This document shows, in pieces, positions 10,160 to 21,900 of a DNA stretch of 26,600 bases. The translations under genes and the position numbers were made by a program. The notes beneath the pieces were generated by a model. That model saw only the letters and a program-made list of their open reading frames with translations. It did no database searches and had not been told where the DNA came from. Position 1 is the stretch's first letter. Every line of letters begins with the position of its first letter. The stretch is from Tubiluchus corallicola (taxonomy: Eukaryota; Priapulida; Priapulimorpha; Priapulimorphida; Tubiluchidae), in the NCBI GenBank assembly GCA_030141605.1, contig JAQGDQ010000832.1:1-26600 (forward strand), read 5' to 3'.

Positions 10160-11547
10160 TTAGACCTTTAAGGGTAACTATGGAAGATGATGCAATAAGA
10201 GACGTAATATGAAAGCAGGCAAAAACTTTAAAGAAGACAAAAAATGAGGAAATGTAAGTGTATGTCTAGACTTCACACCAATTCAAAGTGAGGCAAACAG
10301 AAAATTGAAAGAAGAACTGAAATTAAAAAAGAGCAGAAGAGGAAAAAGTAGGCAAATATGCAACGTGGGTAATAAGATGGGGGAAAGTTAAAGTAGTAAA
10401 AACTCCCATGAGTCAACTGTAAATTTACTGCTGGAAAATATGTAAATAGTATATATGATCAAATTAAGAAGCACCAGTAGTACTAATAAAAAATGTGAAA
10501 AACGCTGTGTTAGCAGAGAAGTTGAGCAGCAGAAAGTTTTGGAATTACTGCTATGTGTGTATGCAAATGCTGACTGTTTGAGCATTGAACTTCAGACTAA
10601 ATTCAGACTAAAAATTAAGCTGCTGAAACCAGTCAAACCACATATTGTAGCTGTAACAGAAGCAAAAATCTGAAAAGCCAAAGGTGGATGTAACATTGGA
10701 AGAATTTGCCATTGAAAACTATGCTTGTTTCCATGTGAATATGATCTCTACAACTGGCAGAGGTATATTAATTTACGCACATTCATCACGTGTATAGTTG
10801 TTCGCAAGTTGACCTTTACTGAATTACTAGGCATCTATTCATCTGAATATTAGTACTACAGAGGCTCCGCTTTATAGACTCATTTTGGGACCGACATGTT
10901 TTGACCCAATTAACTGACTGAACCTATTTTATTTGTCGCAAAACATAAGCAAAGCTAAGAAGATGTTGCGGATAATGATTAGAACTTTTACCATTTCGAC
11001 CAATAGTATGTTCATCTGTCTGTACAAAGTCCTTGTAAGGCCTCATTTGGAGTTTTCAAGCTCAGTGTGGCACCCATTAATGGTCAAATATATAGATCAG
11101 CTTGAACAAGTACAAAGATATGCAACAAGAAAGCTTAGTGACTTGAGAGAATGCTCTTTAAATTACCAACACTGGCCTACAGGAGGTTGAAAGGTACATG
11201 ATAGAGCTTATAAGATCTTAACGAATATACATGACAAAGCTGTAAGCCGACAGTTGCAATTAAGATCGCAGGTGGCCAGATCAGTCACCAGAGGCCATTC
11301 ACAAAAGTTATTCAAGTTCAGATCTAAGTGTAGATCTAATACTTCGAATCAAATTGCAGTTGCATGGAATAGTTTACCCAGCAATGTCGTATGCCCACCA
11401 AGTATAGATGTATTTAAGAGAAGATTGGACAAGCAATGGGCTTGGAAAGAGTTTACATTTACAATACCCTTATGTGTGTATATACGATTTGACTAGAAGA
11501 TTACTTTGCCAAAACAACATAAGGTAACATAAGCTAAGGTAAGGTAC
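10160..11547 (+). mobile_element. Internally deleted CR1-like LINE remnant
   Basis: Pieces appear in the order of a full element: ORF1 C-terminal part (10163-10390, VTMEDDAIRDVI then DFTPIQSEANRKLKEELK), start of the AP-type endonuclease (10540-10675, YANADCLS and KPHIVAVTEA; then about 10687-10797, GRGILIYAHSSR), a deletion, the RT thumb (10933-11190, YKVLVRPHLEFSSSVW and QLEQVQRYAT) and the C-terminus (11254-11496, RSVTRGHSQKLFKFRS and AWNSLPSNVV). Stops and frameshifts disable it. The 3' tail around 11518-11547 is a degenerate TAAGG repeat, consistent with the short tandem tails of CR1-type LINEs. The RT palm and most of the endonuclease are missing; at that point sits a foreign TIR-like fragment (10859-10924). 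Hosted by PINCH intron 1. Confidence 0.85.
10859..10924 (+). repeat. TIR fragment of the CAGTAGGYG family inside a LINE
   Basis: CAGAGGCTCCGCTTTATAGA, followed by CTCATTTTGGGACCGACATG and TTTTGACCCAATTAACTGACTGAACC, matches the reversed right arm of the element at 4166-4812 with a few small gaps. It sits exactly where the LINE at 10160-11547 jumps from endonuclease to RT thumb. Confidence 0.65.
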
Positions 11548-12461
11548 CACAATGTTTTTGGGTCAACTTTATCTACCCCCATTTGTCTGGTGCTTTGTTA
11601 AGAGGATAATATGAAGATAAGTACATCTTGGTACTGCATTATTGCCAAGCTATTTCCTGTGCAAAAACTTTAAGGACATACAGATGTGCTTGTTCAGATG
11701 TTGAATTATGAACTTAAAATAAAAATAGACTTATAACCAATGCATCACTGTTTGGCAGAACTTAACATATATTATGATTTTATTACTTTATCTTTTCAGC
11801 TTAAAGTCGAACATTTACATTAGTCTTGTTTCTTCTTTTCACCACTATACCTTTGAAAAAGCTGAGTGTATTATTTTTGCATGATTTCAGATGATATAAA
11901 TAGGTTGACAATGTAACATGAGTTCAGTAGACCTTTTTGTTAGACCTTAGGCAATGGGACAGGTTAACTTCGTAGTAAAAAGGTTGCAGGACAATAGGAC
12001 TTTTTCTTGTTGAAACTAATGTGCATAGTGTTGCCACAATAATATGTTAGGACTAAACTTGAACTTAGTTTTTAAATGTATAAAATTTACAAGGAAAAGC
12101 AAACAGAACGCTTCTAGGGGAAAGATGGTGGTATTTGAAAATTCCTTTGCGAAGCATTATTCTACAGCATGTTTAATTAACTGCAGTCAATTTGAGTGCA
12201 AAACGTGATAACTTGTGGAGCCGTATATAATGATTCTTTTTTTAGTTGGGAAAGGGATTGTTTTGGAAGGTTAGATTGCTTCACATCTTTGTTTCATTAG
12301 CGACTTTATGTTTGTGAAGGGTCAATCAAATACAGCTAATACGACACAAATAAAAGGAAATAGGTTTTTGTGCTGGACTTTTTCTAGATTGACTTTCTGG
12401 TAACTAGTAACGATTTTTTTCTTTTAACTTTTTGGCTTAAGATTTTTCATGTCTTCTTTGC
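11548..12461 (+). other. PINCH intron 1, distal part
   Basis: AT-rich intron sequence without a recognised element or exon. Confidence 0.5.
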
Positions 12462-12523
12462 TATATATATATATATATATATATAGCAATATATATAGCT
12501 ATATATATATATATATATATATA
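12462..12523. repeat. AT microsatellite
   Basis: Two TA-repeat runs separated by a short AGCAATATATATAGC interruption that can itself pair. It abuts a TIR-like fragment beginning at 12522. Confidence 0.95.
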
Positions 12524-12580
12524 GGTGCTGCTTAATAGACTTACTTTAGGACAGACGTGCTCTGACCCACAACCAATTTT
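12522..12580 (+). repeat. TIR fragment of the CAGTAGGYG family
   Basis: TAGGTGCTGCTTAATAGACT followed by TACTTTAGGACAGACGTGCT and CTGACCCA matches the arm seen at 4741-4812 (reversed) and 10859-10924. Its first bases merge into the TA microsatellite. No partner arm was found nearby. Confidence 0.6.
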
Positions 12581-12903
12581 AGGCAGGTGCCCATACTTCG
12601 TTATTCATTTTGACAATATTTATAGTTTGGATGGCATACAATTTCTTAAGTTACTACACAGTTATGGACTAAACCTATATTTGGATTCCTATGCAGTATG
12701 AATCCATTACCAAGAACATGAATTGTGTTGATTTTGACAAATCTGAATTCTGAACCTAGAAGTTTCACCTGTGACTTCCACTTAATTTGCAAGTGGAAAC
12801 TACACTGGTAAATCTTAACTTAAATGAAATTAGAAAAGTTATTCTATAAAAGTTATCTGATGTGTTCTTGCACAGTGTCTTCATGTTGCTTTTTTTCTTT
12901 CAG

Positions 12904-15900
12904 CATTTCAACATCTTTGGACAATACATTGTGTTATGGATGTGGTGAAGGCTTTGCTGCTAGAGAGCCAATAGTTAATTCTGGTCGTGAAGTGTGGCAC
13001 ACCAAATGTTTTGTGTATGTCTTATTTTAATTATTTTACAATTTTTTGTTTTAAAACTGGTAATGCGAAGTGCTTACCTTCAAAAAATTTTTTGTTGATA
13101 ATCTTGGTGATGCCAACAAGTAAACTAACTGTTGGCAACTCGTTGTTGGTAAAATCTACTGTGCTTTTATTAAATTGTTAATTTGTGTCACTTTTTGATT
13201 GCTATATGAAATTATTTTACAGGTGTTCGCAGTGTTTTCAGCCATTTCCCGAGGGGATATTTTACGAGGTAATTTTAGTCCCAATTTTATAAGCTGTATT
13301 CGTGAGATGCGTTGCACCCAAGTTATTTAAAAATATCCGGTAAACATTATTTTGTCAGGTATTGTAAAGTGCTTTGCATATATTATAATATAGTTAGTAG
13401 CCATGTGTGTGAAACAACTTTTAAATGAAATATATGTAAAATTATTTTTGCATTGTACATGTAGTTTGAGAATCGCAAGTACTGTGAACATGACTTTCAC
13501 GTGCTTTTTGCTCCCTGCTGTGGTGCTTGTAGTAAGTATTTTCTATAATTTTTTTGTTTTACTAGAGTGCATTTTTGTTTAATAGTAATGTGCTATATGT
13601 ATAAAAGCCTTACTCTCTACCTGTGCTGATAAGAAGCAGGTAAAGCTGACAAACAAGTGCCAGATTCGTATGAGTATGATATAATTACAATACTGTGTAA
13701 CCTGAAGAGTAACCAAAAGTTTATCGCATTAAAAGTTTAAGTTGAAATGTTCCTTATAAAAAGCTTTCAAAAATGATTGTTATGGTATAAGTAAGAATAA
13801 AATATTAATAAGGCACTTGACTATTGTAACAGCTAGTATTTTAAGAGCACAGTTATTTTGCAACAAAAAGAATTTTTAGAAATATTTAATTTCTGTATTC
13901 TAAATAAATTAAGTTTTTTTAGACATTACTGATCCTGGAAACGTCTTTCTTTCTTCAAAATCTCATTCCACCTATTATAGGTATTGAGGTTATAAACATT
14001 TATCAGAATATTCCACCCACTTTATCTGCAGCTAACAGCGTAAGTTCTTCTACTCCTAAAGATAGATTCGGTTGAAGTTGTTGAACATCTTTATTTATCT
14101 TAGCCATCAAAGTTGTTTAGGTTTGCCATGTGCTTTTTTTGCAAAGTTTTAAGGCTTCCTTTAAGGCGATTAGAAGATTTGAATAAGATCGTGATTTGAT
14201 AAGAACTGGATGTGACTGCTTTTTCTGTCTTAACCATCTCAGTCTTCGGATCTTGACTGTTTAAACTCCATAAATTTTGTTTGTTCTGGTGTATAATTCT
14301 TCATTTTCGATTATGGCCCTTTTATGTTTAAACCCTTCCTAAGAAGACTTCTACGAAATGTGTCAATCTGCTTTTCTTGAGTAATCGTTAAACTCCAAGT
14401 TTCGCTGTTGTACATAAATATGCTGGTAACGTAAGCATTAAATAATCGAAGTCTTATGTTAAGACTTAATATCTTGCTAGTTAATACATTCTTGTGCTGA
14501 AGAAAAGCATGCATTGCTTGTTACTTTCTGCTTCTAACATCATCTTTAGTGCTTAGAAAAGTTCCCATGTACTTGCACTTTTTCCAAGACTGATTACCAT
14601 CTTTTGCAATAATATACTGTTCTGGTTTTGAATGGTTTACTTGAAGATTTTCTTCCTCTAGTTTTTTTGGAAAATCCCTTTTTATTGTGTTAGTTTGGAA
14701 ATTTGCTACACTAATTCATCCAATGTCGTCTGAATATTGTTGATCAATAAGGAATGGTACTTAGGATTCCAAAGCAGGATAGGAGTTATCCAGAATATGT
14801 TGAGGAGGGTTATCACAGACAGCGGTATCTTAATCATGATCATCATTTGGAGGAGTTTCGATCTTAAATGCATTTGCAAGGTAGAGTGTGAAAAGTATTG
14901 GACTAAGACATTCCCCCTGGGGGACACCAATATTTGTACTAAATGTTCTTCCTAAGATGTTCCCAGTTTTTACAGTAAGTTTAATATCCTTTAGTAGAAT
15001 TGTAATAATGTGCATTTCATCTGATTGTAGTACGGTTTGTAGGTCATTAGACAGAATTCTTCTCTCTACAGTATCAAACGCCTTGCTCGTACCAAGTAAC
15101 AAGATCGTGATTTGGTAAGAACTGGATGTGACTGCTTTTTCTGTTAGCATTTTTGCTGACATTACTAGTTCAGTAGTGCTTCGTCCCTCCCTATATGCAA
15201 CTTGACTTTGTCGAATGTCACCATTTAATCTGTCATCTGTGCATCTGATCATGCATATAGCCAAGATTTTAACAAACTCAGCAGTATAATTGGTCTTAAA
15301 TTTCCTACTGGTCCTTTCTTCTTTTTAGGTTTTGGAATAGGCACTATCCCCTGCTTAACTTCTTTTGGATAGTTTCTTGTTTCTGCAGTAGTGTCTAGTA
15401 AGTTTGATATTCCAGTGCTAATGGTCTGTGGCCCATGCTTTAGTTGTTCTGCTACAAGATTATCTATGCCTGGGCTTTTTCCATTCTTTAAAGATTTTAT
15501 TGCCTTTAAAACCTCTTCGTTAAAACCGAAATTAGTTATAATTTCTGATGCTTCTAGTTCATTGGCAGTAACACCATCATCAGTTTCAACTAATATCCTG
15601 CCTTTTGGCTTCTATTGATTTTCGGGCTGCTTTATACATCCTACTAGAGTCATCTTTGCTGTTTTCAATTTCTGCAATATCTTCTAATAACTTTTCTTCT
15701 TTAACCTGATGGACCACATCTCTAAGTTCTTTTAGCATCTTACTGCATAACTTTTGGAATTTCTGTCTAAGTTCCATGTCTTTAGCTGCACTGTGCTTCA
15801 ACCTAATTTCTTTCTGTTCAACTGATCCATAATAGAGATCATACTTTTTCCCAGTTTTTGATGTAAGAGTAACTATTACGCTTCCAGTTAAATGGGTTTT

Positions 15901-18900
15901 TCTTGTACTGACAGTACATCTAATTGATAAGATTCCATATCATCAGCTAGACGACTTTGTTTAATATCAGATTTAAGTCCACTACAATTGAATTTCCAGC
16001 TCTTAGATTCTCCTTACACCACCCCATTGCTGCAGACAGAATGAAAAGAAGAATGCTCCAACAAATGTTAACAAAAATATCTATCCTAGATAAACGATGT
16101 TATTTTTCAACGAGTTTTTGCGCGTCACCGACAACATCACACGTCTACATGAGCTTACTGATTTTTGTTACATAATCTTATTTTTTGTCCAGTTTATTCT
16201 AATTTGTTTTTATTATTTTTAAAGCAATGTAGCCCTGTATATTTGAATAGGTGATGCTAAGACAGCTATTGAACAGATTTGTGCATCTTGTAGATGAATT
16301 TGTGATTGGACGTGTTATCAAGGCTATGAACAATAACTGGCATCCAAACTGTTTTTGTTGCGAAATCTGCCATGCTGTTTTGTCTGATGCTGGTTTTGTG
16401 CGAAATGCGGGGAGGGCTTTATGCCATGAATGCAATGCTCGTGAGAAAGCATCAGGTTCTGGCCGATACATATGTCACAAGTGTCAGTAAGTTTTTTCTA
16501 TTTATCGGTCTCAGTACTTTTCTCAAATAACAGAAATAGCAGGTGCCCAAATAAAAGATGGCAGTAATTCCTTGGACACTAGTGAATTTCTTTTTTTTCT
16601 AAAAATAAGATTCACATCTTATCAACTCTGTTTTTTCTTACTTCTTTGGGTACCACATTATTTTGTAAGGCGATTGTGATGCCGTGTAATAATTAAGTCA
16701 GGACGTTAGGAAATCAGAGTACTGTGTTCAGGGTTCTCAAGGGTTTCCGTCACTTTTATATGCCAAATTTACAGGATAATCATTTATTTGTGTAAGCTAC
16801 TTGTATCCGTGTCACTGGTGAAACACTTGTGTGCACATGCAAACTATTTAATCAGAACCAAAATGGAACTAAGAGCTTATATTTAGATTTCGAATTTTAT
16901 CAGTAAAATGATAATAGCAAAATTAAATTGATAATAATTTCCAACAATACCTAATTCCCCCAAAAGTAACATTGGCCGGCTGCGCTTCTGTCTCTCATCA
17001 GGCTTTTGAATCTATCAACCACGCTCTTCAGTCTCCAACCGTACCACATCAGCTTTCATCTCCAGTAGTCAGCCATGTCCTCGCCAGCAACGCTTTGCCA
17101 ATGGTCAGTAATCCAGCCTCTGCATGGACCACACTTTAAAACTGCTCCAGCAATCCAGCGGTTGAACTCGTACCTGGTTGCCTGGTTGCCTCAGACTCCC
17201 AGTAATAAAGCCAGATTCCGTCCTTTTGCAGGGTGACAAATAGAACATTCAGTTCAGACAAACAGACAGATCATTAGTCCAGGTAGAACTTCAATCACGT
17301 AGTCGTAAACTGGTTTTCCACTACTATTCAGCGAGAATTTGAGTCCTATTCTGCAGGATGTGGACTAACCAGCAAAACGCCACCACTCTGTAACTTTGAC
17401 AGTCAGAACATATCTAGTGTAAAGCACAAACTCTGTAGTAAGATCCCAAAACAGGTTGAAGCCATTTGGTATTCGAATTTTCAGGTAACCTAATTACAGG
17501 TAAGCAGAGAAATGAGCGGCCAGAGTCATCTAGTGTCAAAATCTCACAAAAACGTGCAATGTTGTATAAGTTTAAAATCAAAAAGGTAATTAGATCATTA
17601 ATTATGCACACACACACCACAACATACGAAAGATATATCAAAATAGGTGTTACGACAATGATGGGTGGTGTAACCGATCATCCCAGTGATCTCAAAAGTT
17701 AAGATTCATTGTACAGCGAAGAGTTTGATTTTAATCAAGAATAAATACTTCTTTTTTGAAAGAAGTTTACAATTCCCCACACAATTTAATACCATAACCC
17801 AACCCTAATCCAACCCACACCCTAACCTTTACACTAGTTAATTTCGTGTGTGTGCAGAATTGCAAACTTTAGTCTTCTTTTTATTTTAGAATAGTGAAGA
17901 ACAAGTCAAGTCCTATAAATTACTTGTCTGTGAAAAATACTTATGTAGGCTGAGTAGATAATATTACTTATGTTGATTTATTAAGTTACATAACCTATGT
18001 AGTGTGTAGGATAGTATTAAATTTTAAACTTTCAAACTAGTTTACAATCAAGCTGTTTTACGTTAAGAAAAATACTTAGGATGCCAATGTAAACCTTGAC
18101 AAGTACTTTTTTAATATAACCAGGTTGTAATCTTAGTGAGACTTTTTTTTAACAGTGGACTTATTGAAGATGGTCATCTGAAGTTTAAAAGTGAAGTCTA
18201 CCATCCTTACCACTTTAACTGCAAGAACTGTGGGTAGGTATATTCCACTTTTTATTTTCCTCAAATTTTTCCTGCCAATTTCTCATCAGTAATTATGCAA
18301 GTTACTTATTCTGCTTGCTTTTGTACAATAAGAGCACCCTTCTTATGCATTTTTAATTTAATGCCTGTTTTTATGTTTCCGGTAATTTGATGAACAAAAC
18401 TGTCAACAAACTGTAGCAATTTTCTTGCACTGTAACTACAAACACTTTGTGCAGACATTTCGACATGGACATTTGGACACATAACGTTTTGTCATAAGAC
18501 ATTTGGATGCATAGGTCTTTTGGATATATCGACACATAGGTATTTTGGACACATAAGCTATTTGGACACAAAGCTATTTTCTTCATTGACATGAATTGTA
18601 ATTCTTACTCATTCTATGTACTAAACACCTGTGAAAAAATGCAGCCACTGTCATGTCGTGTGGGTTTAAATTATAACATGTTGTCTGACTGTTGTTATCT
18701 GATCTCTTGCTAATAAGCAATGAGTCAGAATTCATTTGGCTACTGACATGAGTTGTTATACGTGGATGTTTAAAAATTGTAAATCTAAATTTATACCAAA
18801 TGACTCAAAAATGAATCTGCTCCGAGTTTGATCCACGCCCTACCAATATAACCCAACCATTAAAAACTTCTTTTACCAGCATCCGAAAATGCGAAAATTT

Positions 18901-21900
18901 ATTCTTTATCTGCAGTAACTGTGGCAGAGTCCAGGAAAACTCTTTATCACATGACATTGTACTGTACGAACCAAAAAGCCTTTTAGTGTCCATTTTACTA
19001 GCTTATAAAGAAGAATCTTTCCGAAAAATTTTCTCTTATTGATGTTCGTCGATAGTCTTAATTAACGCCTAAACACTCAGCTTAATCTATATTGCATTAA
19101 TATCACACTTAATTCAGTGTGAAAACTCACAAGAAATTTTATCTTTTTTGCCATAATTTTGGCAGTCGCATCTGTCACAGTTACTGCAATCACCTCTGTT
19201 ACCATCACTGCATCTGTATACTGTATACCCGCATATCCGGATATCCACATGCTGTGAAAACGCCCAAATGTTTATGTACTTTATGACCTGCAGACTGCAC
19301 TTACTGTTGGAGGGATTGAATTTGAGATAGCGAGACAAAAAATCAAAATAGATAATAGACAAATAAATGTTTGATCTAAAGTGTTTTAGACATTGGAAAC
19401 TCCTTTAATTTTGCAAAAAAGCAATTTAGATTCACCCATCTCCAAGAACAGGGTATGACTAAATAACCAGTTTTGCTAAATAGTATGATCTTCTGATTGA
19501 ATGATTGAATAAAAATGGTACATTTGGTGTCTAAACGGTATCCAAATTTTCTAAATTTCTAAATATCGTGTGTGAAAAACACCTAGTGTCCAAATGTCTT
19601 ATGTATCAAAAACTCTAGTGTTTAAACAGGTTACATGTCTAAATAACCTAGGAGTCCAAATTACCTTATGTCCAAATAACCTGTGTCCGAAATCCCTAGT
19701 GTCAAAATGACCCCTGTGTCCAACACCACTAGTGTCTAAATAGTATATCTGTCCAAACGACCCATATATCCAAATGGCCTGTGTCCAATTATTATTATTA
19801 TTATAATTCTTCATTTTTAAAAACTATGTACAAAATACATTCCCTCTATTTGTAGGGATATGTTTAAAATTTCTAGAAGCATTTACAAAGTGTTAAACAT
19901 ATTCACATACATATGTAATTTAGAATCTAACGCATGAGACACATTAAACGACAACAATCATATACAATAGACATAGTTACAAATTATAATTCAGCACTAT
20001 AGATACATACATAATAAAAGATAACGAACATATTTTAATACATAGTAACAAAATCTACACACATTATACGCAATGAAAAACAGCGAGTACAATTATAATA
20101 AAGATAGTTACGAATTCTAATGCAAACTCACAGAATCATAAATAAAAACAAAACAGCATATAGAAACTACGACGAGAGTTGTAAAATTTCATCACCAACA
20201 GACTATTTATATACGGGCGAAAGACGATAGGAATTCATCTGAGATAAGATTTGCAAAAGCATTTATAGCATTATTATCTCGGCTAGAGAAAACATAGTCC
20301 GAATCTAACGTAGGAAGAGTGCTAATAAAATCATTTCTTTTAGCTTGGTTTAAAATGTACATTCAAATAATAAATGATGTACAGACTGAGGGCTTAATAA
20401 GCAGTTACATGTACTATTAGAAGCCTGCCCAATTTTGTACAAAAATTCCATAAAATTTCCCTGCTTAAGTAATAAACTGAAAGCTAAAACTTCTAATTTT
20501 CTCTTGCCCAAAGAGACAGGGAATTGCATGGGCGTATTAAAAACTTTTATCGGGTTAATTCTGGTGTTTGTACATTGGTACTTGTGGTGGCATGTATTTG
20601 TCCACATATGCAACACATAATTGTCAATGTCACTTTTCTTGTATTGAAACGTAGGTGGTGGTAAAGATGCTATATCCATGTTACGCCAGTTTATAACTTT
20701 ACTGATTTTTAAAAGTTTGCCTGTATAGGCTGTATAGTAATTGAAGTAAAAAGTGATTATGGTTAAGATGAGGATTTGCATGACTATTTATCAAGTGTAA
20801 TTTGGCAATATAATCATTTGAGGCAGATAGTACTTTCAGAAAAAATTTTGTAGCTACACTTTTAAAGATTATGTCGAGAGGTGGCAGACCACAGATCAAC
20901 TGTAATTTTTCACGAGACAGGTGAAAATTACAGCCTGTTCCAGTTTTCGTAACATCTACATAAGATTATCAAAGAAGCTATGTTTGCGCACCATCCAAGC
21001 TGGAGCACCATACAAAATTATAGGTAGTACAAGGGTTTTAAAGAGCAAGATTACAGTACGGAGACTAAAACTTTTGTAGAGGGTACATTTTGGTTTGATT
21101 TGTAGCCATCTAACCATACTTCTTTCCTGACGTTATTGATTTGTAACTCAAAAGACAACTGCTTGTCTATAACAGCACCTAGCACCTTACTGCTGTGCAT
21201 GTAATTAATGCTTTGAATCCCAATTTTCAAAATGACATTTTGGTTTTCCATGCCAAAAGGTAAAACCTCAATTTTACCAGGTAAGCAGTTAATAACCTGT
21301 CTCCATTTTCTACACCAGATATGAAGCCAATCACAGCACTGCTGTCCTAAGTTCACACTGTCCTAAGTTTGAAAGAATCGACACTCGGCAGAGTCAATAT
21401 TTGTTTAAATATATCTGATACATGGGCATTCGTATTGTCACCTAAAAACATGGCTGCCATTTCTGAAGAATGTCGTTTACTGTTTCCGTGTCTGGAAGTT
21501 GCACTTGGATTTTTCCAGTTGCCGTCCTAAAAGCTACTTCAAAACAACTTCTAGGGAAATAGTGGCTAAGGTTCTTCTGTATAAACTTGCTAGTTTTTGC
21601 GATGTCTTCATCATTAACGTTCTCAATGAGTATCGTTCTGTCCGGGTCGTACAAATACGACACACTCTGCTGGCTGTTATTTCTCGTGGACACACAAATA
21701 TCTGTGTCCAAGATGTTTGTGACGAAATAACCTGTGTGTCGAAAACCCCTGTAACCGTAAACACATCATGGAAGTGACACTAAAACATTTTAATCATCAC
21801 ATTTAGCAACAATTAGATTTTAATATAACAAGGATAATAACGATTTTATAGGTGGTGACTGCCTTGTCATTCTGTTACATTCCTTACTCAGCAGCTGCAT

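Larger units (their letters stand above)
13985..15880 (-). mobile_element. Reverse-oriented LINE remnant with YSDD reverse transcriptase
   Basis: Read on the minus strand from about 15880 to 13985. A pre-RT segment contains [20 protein letters not shown] (15841-15780), then [14 protein letters not shown] near 15490 and [17 protein letters not shown] near 15290. The RT palm (15264-14830) has [12 protein letters not shown] and [13 protein letters not shown]. The catalytic box is QQYSDDIG (YSDD at 14736-14725), followed by a stop in place of Trp. Next come [43 protein letters not shown] (14311-14514) and an end region with KIRRLRWLR (near 14250) and a decayed tail to about 13985. Stops and frameshifts make it dead. 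The [18 protein letters not shown] type is common in cnidarian, mollusc and sponge LINEs; I do not assign a clade. It lies antisense in PINCH intron 4. Confidence 0.85.

Noticed and set aside
12824-13030. ATG-initiated open frame covering PINCH exon 2
   Set aside because: The first part runs through a polypyrimidine tract and CAG acceptor and the last part through the donor GTATGT. It is intron read-through around a real exon, although an alternative start here is not fully excluded.
16251-16293. N-terminal extension of the LIM2 exon from an ATG
   Set aside because: It lies upstream of the acceptor; only the splice at 16294 joins in frame to the previous exon and gives the conserved Cys-Asn-Glu-Phe-Val.
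17466-17702. 78-codon plus-strand frame in PINCH intron 5
   Set aside because: No recognisable motif, repetitive His/Thr from CACACA sequence, and no conserved splice context.
18453-19788. Short regularly spaced repeats resembling a CRISPR array
   Set aside because: The repeats are contiguous and degenerate with no spacers, and the context is an animal intron.
19599-19814. Minus-strand frame with repeated Gly-His-Arg/Phe-Gly-His-Lys residues
   Set aside because: The protein-like periodicity is produced by the 16-17 bp DNA repeat and the TTA tail; it is not a gene.
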